Positions 36,193 through 45,637 of a DNA stretch of 64,000 nucleotides are shown here, one piece after another. Position numbers and translations under genes: made by a program. The stretch lies in assembly GCF_051013375.1 (NCBI RefSeq), contig NZ_CP142125.1, one strand, 5' to 3'. Every line of letters begins with the position of its first letter. Position 1 is the first letter of the stretch. The stretch comes from Kordia algicida (lineage in GTDB: Bacteria > Bacteroidota > Bacteroidia > Flavobacteriales > Flavobacteriaceae). The notes beneath the pieces are model-generated. The model saw only the letters and a list, made by a program, of their open reading frames with translations. It had not been told where the DNA came from and searched no databases.

Positions 36193-37887
36193 TTAGTTGT
36201 TAAATAATTGTTCTAAAATTTTTCTTGTTATTAAGTACGTAGGTTTTACTCCTGTAGTACCCAATCCGCCAGAGGCTAGTGTACTTCCTGTTTCTAATGG
36301 ATTATCAGAAGCGTAATATGCATAACGTACTTTTACATCTTCTGAAATGCTTCTTCTAATTTTTGATGCAGATTGAATTGCTTTTTGATAATGTGCACCT
36401 TCCATTTCAAGCCCAATTACATTCCATGTAGAATCGTGGAAGAATTTTAAGATGTCTTTATTTTGTAATGAAGTTCCTAAAACCGTAATCATAGAACCTT
36501 CAAAAACTTGCAATCCGTGACCTTCTAAGTCTTCTTTTTGTAATTCGTTTTTAAAAGGATAATTGTCTGCCGTTCCTTCAAAAATGTGTGCCGATGGAAT
36601 CATAATATCTCCTTTTCCACCTTCTAATATTCCAGCTTTTCCCATAATGGAAACCGAAGCCACATTTAGATATTCTTTTTTGGTTTTGTCTTGGCTTGTG
36701 TATGGTTTTAAAAACTCATCAATGGTTTCATATGCTTGTTCTCCAAAGGCGTAATCCATCACAAATAACACAGGTTTTTCATCGTCATTAGTAGCGCAAC
36801 AGTTGTAACTTGTTTTGCTAAAATCAATCTTTGCTGTGTCAAAAATTTGTACGTGAATGTTGGTTCCTGATTCATCTTCAATATAAATCATTCCCTTTTT
36901 CAACGCTTCTTTTTCTACTTTATTTCGAAGGGCATTGTTTCCCGAAGTACTCAATGCTTCAAAAATATCAAATTCGTCTGTAGTATTGAGTTGTTTTTGC
37001 AACAAATTAGGTGCAAATATAGAGTTCATCACACTGTGCATATTGGCACTGATAATGTGAATCGGTCTGTGTAATAATTTGTTTTCTTTTAATACTCTTT
37101 TAATATTGTCTGCCCAAACTTCACCGTGAATATGATGTCCTAAACGTTCGCGCAATACAGGACTAAAGGTAATGGTTCTTTTTTCACCTTTGGTAACTTC
37201 TTTGATTGCCAATTTTCCTAACCAATAGATAATATTTAAAAAACGCTCCGGATTTTCTTTGGTAGAAAACGTTTTGTGTGCATCTAAGATTTCTTCAAAA
37301 GTTCTTCCCAAAATATTCGCCGTATGCGTAATGGCAACTTCTCTTTCGGCAAGTGTTAGCTTTTTCTTTTTACAAACGGCTTGCTCCAGTTTTTCCCAAT
37401 CACGTGTTGTTTCGCCATCTTCACCAATTAACACACGATCGCTTATTTTGTGCGATTCGATAAATAAAAACGTTAAGTGCGTTAAAATATCATAGATTTC
37501 CGATCGTCCACGTGTAATCTCAATATTCATCTGTTCTTCGTCAATACGATAACAGTTTCTACGTCTTTTTGGTGGAATTATGGCTTTGAAGTGTGAATTT
37601 TTGTAGCCTTCATCAGAAGTTAAGTTGATAAAGCGACATTCTTCAATGCCAATTGGCAAACGGTCAATTACATACAACAAACCATTTATTTCTGCCTTTT
37701 CTTCTGCAATAGAACCATATATTTCTGGACGCAAAACGAGTAGCGACTGACGAAGTGTTTCTCCAGAAACGCCCATCGGTTTGTAAAAGCCACGATTAAA
37801 TAAATGTCTCATGGTAATGTACAAACGCTCAATAGCTCCTGATGATTCTTGTGCTCTTGTTCTTTCGTGAATTTTGATTTTACTCAT
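36193..37887 (-). CDS. DUF6909-family protein with a nucleoside-phosphorylase-like end
   Basis: 564 residues from the internal ATG at about 37887 (MSKIKIHERTRAQESSGAIE); the frame is open to 37914 but that adds only a short Cys/Pro tail. The body matches flavobacterial DUF6909 proteins (RLYITMRHLFNRGFYKPMG). The last 120 residues contain NVIGLEMEGAHYQKAI and YYASDNPLE, which look like the EMEG and SD motifs of purine/uridine phosphorylases; this resemblance is mine, by eye. No membrane span is visible. The next gene, Wzz-like, begins 5 bases downstream, so it may be linked to polymer control or simply share a promoter. Confidence 0.7.
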   Translation of the reverse strand: MSKIKIHERTRAQESSGAIERLYITMRHLFNRGFYKPMGVSGETLRQSLLVLRPEIYGSIAEEKAEINGLLYVIDRLPIGIEECRFINLTSDEGYKNSHFKAIIPPKRRRNCYRIDEEQMNIEITRGRSEIYDILTHLTFLFIESHKISDRVLIGEDGETTRDWEKLEQAVCKKKKLTLAEREVAITHTANILGRTFEEILDAHKTFSTKENPERFLNIIYWLGKLAIKEVTKGEKRTITFSPVLRERLGHHIHGEVWADNIKRVLKENKLLHRPIHIISANMHSVMNSIFAPNLLQKQLNTTDEFDIFEALSTSGNNALRNKVEKEALKKGMIYIEDESGTNIHVQIFDTAKIDFSKTSYNCCATNDDEKPVLFVMDYAFGEQAYETIDEFLKPYTSQDKTKKEYLNVASVSIMGKAGILEGGKGDIMIPSAHIFEGTADNYPFKNELQKEDLEGHGLQVFEGSMITVLGTSLQNKDILKFFHDSTWNVIGLEMEGAHYQKAIQSASKIRRSISEDVKVRYAYYASDNPLETGSTLASGGLGTTGVKPTYLITRKILEQLFNN

Positions 37888-37929
37888 ATATGGTTTTTCC
37901 GCACAAAAATACAAGTTAATTTGATATTT

Positions 37930-39429
37930 CTAAGCTTTTTTGTAATTCGTTAGTATTTCTGCTATTTTTCTATCGTTAGACAATCTAGGAATTTTATTTT
38001 GTCCGCCCAATTTTCCGATCGATTTCATATAGTTCTGAAAGCCATCTTTTTGAATTTTAGTAATTTGTAAAGGTTTTAATACTTTTCCTTTTATCAAATC
38101 AAAATAATAACTGTTTTGCTGTTGCAGCGAAGCATCAATTGTTTTCGCAAATGCTTCTAAATTATCGGGCGCTTTTTCAAATTCTATAAGCCATTCGTGA
38201 TATGGCAAGCCTTTCGGCGGATTTATTTGTGGTGCTACGGTAAATTCGTTAATGCTTGCACCATGTTTTTGCAAAGCTTCATTTAATGCGTCTTCAACTT
38301 CTTTTCCAATAACGTGTTCGCCAAAAGCGGAAATAAAATGCTTGATACGACCTGAAACTATTACTTTATAAGGTTTTAGCGAAGTAAACTCAACAGTATC
38401 TCCAATATTATATGCCCAAAGTCCAGCGTTGGTAGAAATTATCATCACATAATTTACACCAAGTTCGACGTCTTTTAAGGTAATTCTGGTTGGATTTTCG
38501 TCAAAAAAATCAGTTGCTTTGACAAATTCGTAGAAAATTCCAGAGTTTAATTGCAGCAACATTCCTTTATCTTTTTGTTGATCTTGAAATGCAAAAAAGC
38601 CTTCACTTGCTGGATACAATTCTATACTATCTACTGTTCTACCGATGAGGTTTTCAAATTTATTTCGATACGGTTCATAATTTACGCCTCCAAAAATAAA
38701 AAGTTTAAAATCTGGAAAAACCTCGCCAATTTTTTTGCCTGTTCGCGCTTCAATACGTTCAAAATACATCTGAACCCACGAAGGAATTCCACTGATAATT
38801 GACATTTTTTTATCTAGCGTTTCATCAACAATGGCTTCTACCTTAGTTTCCCAATCGTCAATACAGTTGGTTTCCCAACTTGGCATTCTGTTTTTTTGAA
38901 GATATCTAGGCACATAATGCGCTACAATTCCAGAAAGGCGCCCAAGTTTTACGCCGTTTTTTTCGTTTAATACAGGACTTCCTTGCAAAAAGATCATTTT
39001 TCCATCTACAAAATCAGTATTTCCAGTTTCGGCAATGTAAAGCAAAATAGCGTTGCGAGCCGCTTCTACATGAGTTGGCATAGATTCTTTTGTAATCGGA
39101 ATGTATTTTGCACCTGAAGTGGTTCCAGAAGTTTTTGCAAAATACAAGGGTTTTCCTTTCCAAAGAATGTCTTTTTCTCCAGCGACAACTCTATCTACAT
39201 ATAATCGTAAACCTTCATAATCGCGAATGGGAACGCGTTTTACAAAATCGTCATGTGAGTGAATATTTTGAAAGTCATGATCTTTTCCAAATGCTGTATG
39301 CGCAGCTTCTTGAATAAGTCTTTTAAAAACTTTTTCTTGTGTTTGCAATGGATTATTTGCCCATTTTGACACTTTTTTTTGAATAATACGCGCAAATGGT
39401 TTCGCTAAAAGTGCTTTCAATGATTTCAT
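37930..39429 (-). CDS. GH3-family (acyl-adenylating) protein
   Basis: 499 residues of the GH3 superfamily, adenylate-forming enzymes known from plant hormone conjugation and common in bacteroidota with unknown substrates. Visible motifs are the ATP loop FAKTSGTTSGAKYIPIT, YPASEGFFAFQDQ and the C-terminal YNIGDTVEFTSLKPY and GRIKHFISAFGEHVIGKEVE. It should activate a carboxylate with ATP and perhaps join it to an amine. It is upstream of the DUF6909 gene with a gap of about 40 bases and in the same direction. Confidence 0.9.
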   Translation of the reverse strand: MKSLKALLAKPFARIIQKKVSKWANNPLQTQEKVFKRLIQEAAHTAFGKDHDFQNIHSHDDFVKRVPIRDYEGLRLYVDRVVAGEKDILWKGKPLYFAKTSGTTSGAKYIPITKESMPTHVEAARNAILLYIAETGNTDFVDGKMIFLQGSPVLNEKNGVKLGRLSGIVAHYVPRYLQKNRMPSWETNCIDDWETKVEAIVDETLDKKMSIISGIPSWVQMYFERIEARTGKKIGEVFPDFKLFIFGGVNYEPYRNKFENLIGRTVDSIELYPASEGFFAFQDQQKDKGMLLQLNSGIFYEFVKATDFFDENPTRITLKDVELGVNYVMIISTNAGLWAYNIGDTVEFTSLKPYKVIVSGRIKHFISAFGEHVIGKEVEDALNEALQKHGASINEFTVAPQINPPKGLPYHEWLIEFEKAPDNLEAFAKTIDASLQQQNSYYFDLIKGKVLKPLQITKIQKDGFQNYMKSIGKLGGQNKIPRLSNDRKIAEILTNYKKA

Positions 39430-39481
39430 CTGTCAGTTTTTATTTTTTCAATTAAATCAGATGTAATTAGTATAATTTGTG

Positions 39482-40354
39482 TCACAGTTTAAAATCAATA
39501 ATGGATGCCGGATCAATGGAATAGCCTTCGCTCCAAAGTTCAAAATGCAAATGTGGTCCTGTGGTCAATTCGCCTGTATTTCCAACAATAGCAATCACTT
39601 CGCCTGCGGTAACCAAATCGCCTTGTTCTTTGGTCAGTGACGCATTGTGTTTATATACAGAAACGAGATTGTTGGAATGTTCAATGATAATTACATAACC
39701 TGTTGCGGCGGTCCATTCGGCAAAAATTACCATTCCGTCGGCGGTTGCTTTTACAGGCGTATCTTTTGGTACCACAACATCAATGGCATAATGTTTTTCT
39801 TTCGGATTGTATTTCTGAGTAATTTCTCCTTTTACAGGTGGAAACAATACAAAATTCACTTTAGACGTTGCCGTTTCAAACAAATTGTATTTGTCTTCCT
39901 GTGCGACTTCTTCCCGAAGTAAGGAATCTTGTTTATTTGGTGTTAAATTAACTTCGTCAGGATCAATCTCAAATGACTTATACAAAGAATCTTTATTGAT
40001 ACTCTCACTTTTTATTTCTCCCGTAAGGACATTTCGAATAGAACTTAAATAGATAGAATCTCTCCGAGAAACTTGCTTTAACGAGTCAATTTGTTCGTTG
40101 AGTTCTATTGCTTTTTGTTTCAAAGCCGTAGACGAATACCCTGGAATATATTCTCGCAACGACGTAAATGCAATTAAAAATGTGGTCAATACAATGAGAA
40201 GAATCACGGAAAACGTGACCAATACAAATACATTTAATCGCGTGAGTTTAAAAGAAATACGTTCTTCAAAAGTATCTTCATTCAGAATGACCAAGCGATA
40301 CTTGTGCAAAAGCTTCTTTTTAAGTTGTCGTTTTTTTCTTTTTTCTTTTGCCAT
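39482..40354 (-). CDS. M23-family peptidase (membrane-anchored LytM)
   Basis: 290 residues from the ATG at 40354 (MAKEKRKKRQ); an earlier ATG adds five residues. A basic cytoplasmic tail is followed by one span (about 45-70), a coiled-coil part, and a C-terminal LytM domain with the zinc motifs HYAIDVVV (HxxxD) and HLHFELW (HxH). It should cut peptide cross-links in peptidoglycan in the periplasm, or activate an amidase. Both metal-binding pairs are intact. It is divergent from tatA. Confidence 0.92.
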   Translation of the reverse strand: MAKEKRKKRQLKKKLLHKYRLVILNEDTFEERISFKLTRLNVFVLVTFSVILLIVLTTFLIAFTSLREYIPGYSSTALKQKAIELNEQIDSLKQVSRRDSIYLSSIRNVLTGEIKSESINKDSLYKSFEIDPDEVNLTPNKQDSLLREEVAQEDKYNLFETATSKVNFVLFPPVKGEITQKYNPKEKHYAIDVVVPKDTPVKATADGMVIFAEWTAATGYVIIIEHSNNLVSVYKHNASLTKEQGDLVTAGEVIAIVGNTGELTTGPHLHFELWSEGYSIDPASIIDFKL

Positions 40355-40483
40355 GATTTTGATGTACACTACAAACTTAAAAGAAAAATATTAGGAATAA
40401 ATTGTATCGAAGTGTTTTTTTTGTGCTTCTTTACGGCTAGGTATCTATTTATTTTTACCTTTGTAACTTAAATTTTAATCATT

Positions 40484-40669
40484 ATGATGTCTTTAAATAT
40501 GTTTTTAGCAATTCCTGGAGGATATTCAATTATCTTAATCGTAGTTGTTGTATTACTTTTATTCGGAGGAAGAAAAATTCCAGAATTAATGCGTGGATTA
40601 GGTAGCGGAATTAAAGAGTTCAAGGATGCTACAAAAGATGAAGAAACTAAAAAAGTAGAAAAAGAATAG
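40484..40669 (+). CDS. tatA: Sec-independent translocase TatA/TatB subunit
   Basis: 61 residues (60 from the second ATG). One N-terminal membrane helix (YSIILIVVVVLLLFGGRKIP) is followed by the FGGRKIPELMRGLGSGIKEF hinge and amphipathic helix and a charged tail: a complete TatA. It forms the pore of the twin-arginine pathway for folded proteins. tatB/tatC are not nearby. A -7-like TACCTTTG is at 40456-40463, and a terminator follows at 40693. Confidence 0.93.
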   Translation: MMSLNMFLAIPGGYSIILIVVVVLLLFGGRKIPELMRGLGSGIKEFKDATKDEETKKVEKE

Positions 40670-40692
40670 TTTTTTACTTGATATAGAAATAC

Positions 40693-40726
40693 AAATCCAC
40701 ACTGTAACGGTGTGGATTTTTTTGTT
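40693..40726 (+). terminator. Terminator of tatA
   Basis: AAATCCACAC, loop TGTAACG, GTGTGGATTT: a perfect 10-bp stem followed by TTTTTG. Confidence 0.88.
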
Positions 40727-40789
40727 TATTGTAACTAATGATTTTAAAAACATACTGATATTTTGAAGTTGTAATTTTAAAAAAAGCCA

Positions 40790-41452
40790 TTGGAAATCAC
40801 TCAAAAAGAAGTCAATCAACTTATTGAAACAGAAAAACCAAATACGTTTGGTGCACATTTTCGCGGATTTTTCTTGAATAAAAAAGGTGTTGCAGGTACA
40901 ATTACTTCACAGGAAACCCAAATGTGGCAACCAAACCAATGGACGATGATTTTATATGCTGTTTTTACTTTTAAATTTGATGAACAACAGCACTTAATTT
41001 CAATCGATACTAAACTCAATATCATGGGAAAAATTTTGTTCTTCGGAATCTTCTCAGTATTGTTTTTTCTTTTTATTCCGAAAGATATTGTTGCGTATCA
41101 AGATGACAGATTTTGGATCTATACTTGTATCAAAATCATTTTCTTAGTGTTATATCTCATTTGTGGAAAAGTGATGTATGACAGTGAAAAAGAATTGCAA
41201 AAAGACGCTATTTTTCATCGATTAGACCTTGAAATTGATGACGAAAATGAAATCAATGAACATTCATTATACAGTTATTTTCTAAGGTTTTTAACCTATC
41301 CTTTGGGTTTGGCAACACTTTATACGTGTATTTTTCACTTTTTCCCAACTCACAAATATCTACATGCTACTTTTGGAATGGTCGTCATTTCGGCATATTT
41401 TATTACAGATATACTGTTACTTTTTAAACGGAAGAAAACAAAAAACAAGTAG
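40790..41452 (+). CDS. Four-span membrane protein of unknown function
   Basis: 220 residues. The only usable start is a TTG at 40790; the first in-frame ATG would remove 40 residues. After a soluble N-terminal part of about 75 residues there are hydrophobic segments near 79-97, 108-126, 163-183 and 188-210, and a basic tail (KRKKTKNK). No motif is recognised. It stands between tatA and a lipoprotein gene on the same strand with its own gaps. Confidence 0.6.
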   Translation: MEITQKEVNQLIETEKPNTFGAHFRGFFLNKKGVAGTITSQETQMWQPNQWTMILYAVFTFKFDEQQHLISIDTKLNIMGKILFFGIFSVLFFLFIPKDIVAYQDDRFWIYTCIKIIFLVLYLICGKVMYDSEKELQKDAIFHRLDLEIDDENEINEHSLYSYFLRFLTYPLGLATLYTCIFHFFPTHKYLHATFGMVVISAYFITDILLLFKRKKTKNK

Positions 41453-41557
41453 TGTAAAAACTACCGAAAACATATTTGAATTAATTTTTGATCTTTAAAC
41501 ATAAATTTTCGGTGAATACATAGTCTGAATATTCGTGTTATTTTATAAATTCATTCC

Positions 41558-42613
41558 ATGAAAACACGTATTCCTTTCCTTTTGATGATTTTCTTGCTCT
41601 TATTTTTTGCTTGTAAAGAGCAAACAAAGACCGTTCCTGAAAAAACTGAAAAAGAAGCACCAAAGACCAAAATTATTATTAACAAAGATATGTTTGATGT
41701 TCGGAAACATGTAACTAAAATTCTCAACGACGAAGTATATCCAAGTGATGATGATGAAACTTTTCGTTGTTTGGACGCGATTTTAAAAAGTGATACCAAC
41801 GAACATGATTTTTATATGATGGTTTTTAGAGATATTATCAAAAAGTCAGATGGCGCGTTGGCGGAAGTTATGGGGCAATACATACTAGATTTTATCAAAG
41901 AAAAACCAAAATATTTTGTAGAAAAGTATAAGACATTTGCTAATGAAGAAAAAGAGCAATGGATCGGTTTTATGGCATACGAATTTTACTTTCAGGAAGA
42001 TTACAAAACGGAAGTCAATCGTTACTTTGACAATATTTTAAGATCGATTGCTACAGATTCAGGAAAAGAAACAATTACGAAACTCCAGGAAAAGGTGATG
42101 AATGAAGTAGCAAATATCGATTCTGATGAAAGTGAGCATGACACAAATCTTACTTCAAAACTAAAACAAAAAGTAATGCGATTGTCAGAGTTAGAACATG
42201 AATATCAATTGAAAAGTTTGGAAATTGTTCCATCAGAAAAAACGATAGTTTTAGGAGGTTTGCAACGTGTTTTAAAACTGAAAGATACTATTGAATTTAT
42301 AGATGTTTCGCTGTTTCAAAAAGGAATACACGAAATTCGAAAATCGTTTTTAAAAGGTGCAAAACCAATGGAAGTTAATGGAAACACCTATCCAAGAGTT
42401 ACGATTGAAGAATACATTTTTAAGACTTCTAAAAATGCAAAAGAAACGTATGAAATGTTGCTAAATTCCAAAGGAAAAAGTTCTGCATGGACATATATAA
42501 GTAAAGCGCCGCACAAGTTTTTATTGGAAGAAAATAGACTGTATTTTGTAGGTTCGGGAGGTTTTTACATGATGGGAATGTGTGATGAAATCGTGGAAAA
42601 GATAAAGGATTGA
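41558..42613 (+). CDS. Lipoprotein of unknown function
   Basis: 351 residues with a lipobox at Cys19 (LLFFACKEQ) and a Lys/Glu/Pro linker. The rest is mainly helical and acidic; a middle section (SELEHEYQLKSLEIVPSEKT) is coiled-coil-like. I do not recognise a family. It is followed by the 1.1-kb repeat spacer and has no visible partner gene. Confidence 0.6.
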   Translation: MKTRIPFLLMIFLLLFFACKEQTKTVPEKTEKEAPKTKIIINKDMFDVRKHVTKILNDEVYPSDDDETFRCLDAILKSDTNEHDFYMMVFRDIIKKSDGALAEVMGQYILDFIKEKPKYFVEKYKTFANEEKEQWIGFMAYEFYFQEDYKTEVNRYFDNILRSIATDSGKETITKLQEKVMNEVANIDSDESEHDTNLTSKLKQKVMRLSELEHEYQLKSLEIVPSEKTIVLGGLQRVLKLKDTIEFIDVSLFQKGIHEIRKSFLKGAKPMEVNGNTYPRVTIEEYIFKTSKNAKETYEMLLNSKGKSSAWTYISKAPHKFLLEENRLYFVGSGGFYMMGMCDEIVEKIKD

Positions 42614-42733
42614 TACTTTTGTTTTGGAGTCAAGACTGTTAGAATTAGGAATCAGGAATCAGGATGTTTTCAAAAACTGTTTATATTTTGATAGTAGATT
42701 TTAGTTTTCAAGAATAGTTAGTAATTCGTAATG

Positions 42734-43295
42734 AAAAAAGTATTGAGTATTTAGATGTGAGTATTGAGAAGCTTCAAAGAAAATTTATCATTTTTTAAAG
42801 TCAAATTTCAAAAACTTAGCGTCAAGCTGAACTTGATTCAGCTTCTGATAAGAGTAAGCACTTCGTGAAAATCATCAACACAAAGAGAAGGAAAGGCAAA
42901 AAAATTCGTGAATTCGTGTTAAAAAAGTATTGGGTGTTTAGATGTGAGTATTGAGAAGCTTCAAAGAAAATTTATCATTTTTTAAAGTCAAATTTCAAAA
43001 ACTTAACGTCAAGCTGAACTTGATTCAGCTTCTCATAAGAGTAAGCACTTCGTGAAAATCATCAACACAAAGAGAAGGAAAGGCAAAAAAATTCGTGAAT
43101 TCGTGTTAAAAAAGTATTGGGTATTTAGATGTGAGTATTGAGAAGCTTCAAAGAAAATTTATCATTTTTTAAAGTCAAATTTCAAAAACTTAACGTCAAG
43201 CTGAACTTGATTCAGCTTCTGATAAGAGTAAGCACTTCGTGAAAATCATCAACACAAAGAGAAGGAAAACCAAAAAAATTCGTGAATTCGTGGTA
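42734..43295. repeat. Three tandem copies of a 187-bp repeat
   Basis: Copies begin at 42734, 42921 and 43108 (lengths 187, 187, 188), each starting AAAAAAGTATTG, and a partial fourth begins at 43296. They differ at few positions. Each unit contains a hairpin (AAGCTGAA, CTTGA, TTCAGCTT), a CACTTCGTGAAAA block and the 16-mer AATTCGTGAATTCGTG near its end. No frame is open through the array. Confidence 0.92.
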
Positions 43296-43426
43296 AAAAA
43301 AGTATTGAGAATTTAGATATGAGTATTGAGAAAGGAAACATACATCATTAAGTATTTTCAAGAAAAGCTTTTGGTTTCACATAACAAACAGTGAGCAATT
43401 CGTGAATTCGTGGTAAAAAGTATAAA

Positions 43427-43518
43427 GTAATCTTGTTTGTCGTTCGAATATGAATTTGTCTTTGCAAACAAACAGATTACCACGCGTTGAAACGCTCGTA
43501 AGGACGTTTCTAAGCGTG
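43427..43518. repeat. REP-like double hairpin, copy 2
   Basis: GTAATCTTGTTTGT (43427-43440) pairs with ACAAACAGATTAC (43468-43480) with one bulge, and directly after it CACGCGTTGAAACG (43481-43494) pairs with CGTTTCTAAGCGTG (43505-43518) with three mismatches. The elements AACAGATTnCCACG and CTCGTAAnGAnGTTTC are shared with 14822-14897. Confidence 0.7.
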
Positions 43519-43748
43519 TCTAAAAACGTTATTGATGAGGCAATTTGAGAATTTGAAAATGTATCAATTAGTTTCAAACAACATTCAAATTTGTCTTATA
43601 AACGTATTTTAAAATTTAGCATTTTATATAAAATCAAATAATGATCTCAGAAACAACCTTAAATCTTTAAATTGAGCGAAGCGAACCTAAAAGCAAAGCG
43701 CGTCTAAGTCAGTCTAAGCAAGTCCAATTCCAGTCTAAAAAAGCCAAA

Positions 43749-45089
43749 TCACGAATTAATTTTCTTCACTTTCGGAACAAATTCTTTTCTAAAAAAATAA
43801 ATTAATGGAAAACCGCGTGCAACAATCCAAAAAGTAAAGGCAATCCAAACGGCGTAGAGTTTTAAATTAAGCTGATCGAGCACAAAAATTGTTGGAATAA
43901 AAACTGCAAAAGTGGCAAAAAGCAAAACGTTTCTAAGTGTTGCCATTTTTCCTAATCCTTTAAATATTCCATCAAAAATAAATGCAATGGCACACAGCGG
44001 TTGCATGGCAAGCACTAAAGCAAAAACCGTATAAAATTCTTCTAAAACAGCTTGTTCTTTTGTAAAGATTCTTCCAATAGGATAATATAAAATTCCACCA
44101 ACAATAAACATGGCAACTCCAACCAAAATTGCATATTTAATAAGTCGATTGCTCAATTTTACCAATTCCTCATAGTTTTCTTCTCCGTAAAGTTTTCCTG
44201 ACAGAATGTTTCCTGCGCTTGAATAACCGTCAATGATAAATGCGCCAAAGAACCAAATGTTAAGCAAAATGGTGTATGCCGCGCTGTATTCAGCTCCGTA
44301 AGCTGCCGAAAAGGAGGTTCCGAAGTATAACGCCACATTTAATGCAATAGTTCTGATTACAAGATTGAGAATCATTACTGCGAGATTGGGCAATTCTTCA
44401 TGCAATGGTAATTGTATTTTGAGCGGAATTTGTGTTTTTTTCAATAGAAATATTACTGAAAGCAACGCCATAAATATTTGCGAAAATAGACTTGCGTAAG
44501 CCGCGCCTTCTACATGCATAGCAGGAATATATCCTTCAATTCCGTAGACAAGAGCAAAATCTAAAGCAACATTGAGCAATGCGCCAATAATAGCAATTAT
44601 CATCGGAATGAGCGTGTTTTGCAAACCTCTAAAGATTCCGAAAATAGCAAAAGTGAGTAGGGTAAAAGGCAAGCCAAAAATACGAATTCGGTAATACGAA
44701 CTGCTGTAATCTAAGATGATTCCTTCAGCATTGTAAAAGTTGAGAATTTGTTCTGCAAACGGATAAGTAATGAGAATTAACAACAAACTAATCGCCAAAA
44801 TGATTCCGATAGCTTGTGCAGGCAAGGTTTTGATTTGATCGAGTTTGTTAGCGCCTAAGTATTGTGAAACCAACGCAGAAATTGCACTACGCGTTTGTCC
44901 AAAAACCCAAACTAACATCGAAATGAATGCACCTGCAATTCCCACAGCAGCCAATGCTTCCGTAGCATTTGTAGCTACGTTTCCAACAACTGCGGTGTCT
45001 GTGATAGACAATAAAGGTTCGGCGATTCCGGCAATGAGCGCAGGAATTGCGAGTTTGTTGACAAGTGATGTAGTGACTTTTGTTTTCAA
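43749..45089 (-). CDS. MATE-family efflux transporter (DinF-like)
   Basis: 446 residues, 12 hydrophobic segments. The N-terminal PALIAGIAEPLLSITDTAVV and WVFGQTRSAISALVSQYLGA and the repeat of this pattern in the second half are typical of MATE proteins of the DinF branch. It exports organic cations or drugs using Na+ or H+. Its start overlaps the stop of the GNAT gene by 4 bases (45086-45089), so they are co-translated; acetylation plus export may act on the same compound. Confidence 0.92.
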   Translation of the reverse strand: MKTKVTTSLVNKLAIPALIAGIAEPLLSITDTAVVGNVATNATEALAAVGIAGAFISMLVWVFGQTRSAISALVSQYLGANKLDQIKTLPAQAIGIILAISLLLILITYPFAEQILNFYNAEGIILDYSSSYYRIRIFGLPFTLLTFAIFGIFRGLQNTLIPMIIAIIGALLNVALDFALVYGIEGYIPAMHVEGAAYASLFSQIFMALLSVIFLLKKTQIPLKIQLPLHEELPNLAVMILNLVIRTIALNVALYFGTSFSAAYGAEYSAAYTILLNIWFFGAFIIDGYSSAGNILSGKLYGEENYEELVKLSNRLIKYAILVGVAMFIVGGILYYPIGRIFTKEQAVLEEFYTVFALVLAMQPLCAIAFIFDGIFKGLGKMATLRNVLLFATFAVFIPTIFVLDQLNLKLYAVWIAFTFWIVARGFPLIYFFRKEFVPKVKKINS

Positions 45090-45595
45090 AGGATTTTCTC
45101 GTAACAGTAAAATGGATATACACTTTGTTTGGGAAAGTATATATTTTCAAGCTTTTTGTAGCCGCGAAGTTCGTAAAACTTTTGGTTTCTAGCGTTCTTA
45201 CTAAACGTGTCTAATCTTATGGAACGATAATTATTTTCTATCGCGAAGTTTTCTGCAAAATCCATCAAATATTGCGCATAGCCTTTTCCTTGATTTTCTG
45301 GATGAATTGCCAAACGATGAATGTATACGCTTGTATCATCTGGCGAAAGCCAATTAACCGTTTTGTATTCTTCATCCATCAAGCTGGAAATTACGATAGA
45401 ACCCATAATTTTGTTTTCATAAAGCAATATATAAAGTTCGTTGCGTGCTACATCATTTTCAAAAGCGTTTCGGTTGGGATAGTTTTCATTCCATTGAAAA
45501 ATTCCTTTTGTAACCATGTGTTTTGCGCAGGCTTTTGTAATGCTCAATAAGGTATCAATATCTTGAGAAGTTCCTTTGCGAATGTGTAAATTCAT
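45086..45595 (-). CDS. GNAT-family N-acetyltransferase
   Basis: 169 residues. The acetyl-CoA loop is LAIHPENQGKGYAQYLMDFA (Q-x-x-G-x-G/A), preceded by a strand and followed by the NNYRSIRLDTFSKNARNQKF motif B region. The substrate is unknown. It is the first gene of a two-gene unit with the MATE transporter. Confidence 0.9.
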   Translation of the reverse strand: MNLHIRKGTSQDIDTLLSITKACAKHMVTKGIFQWNENYPNRNAFENDVARNELYILLYENKIMGSIVISSLMDEEYKTVNWLSPDDTSVYIHRLAIHPENQGKGYAQYLMDFAENFAIENNYRSIRLDTFSKNARNQKFYELRGYKKLENIYFPKQSVYPFYCYEKIL

Positions 45596-45637
45596 GCGTG
45601 TTTTTATTTCTTTTGATAGGCGATTTAAATAATTTCA

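Larger units (their letters stand above)
42614..43748. repeat. 1.1-kb repeat spacer between a lipoprotein gene and the MATE gene
   Basis: No gene is visible. From left to right it holds GGAATCA-type short tandem repeats (42646-42664), the 187-bp tandem array (42734-43295), another AATTCGTGAATTCGTG copy (43397-43412), a REP-like double hairpin (43427-43518) and an AGCGAAGCG / GTCTAAG mini-repeat (43670-43740) like the one at 58.7-59.1 kb. Four kinds of repeat packed in one gap suggest a site that tolerates repeat growth. Confidence 0.75.

Noticed and set aside
42734..43295. Possible CRISPR array
   Set aside because: The unit is 187 bp and contiguous, without short repeats separated by unique spacers, and no cas gene is near.
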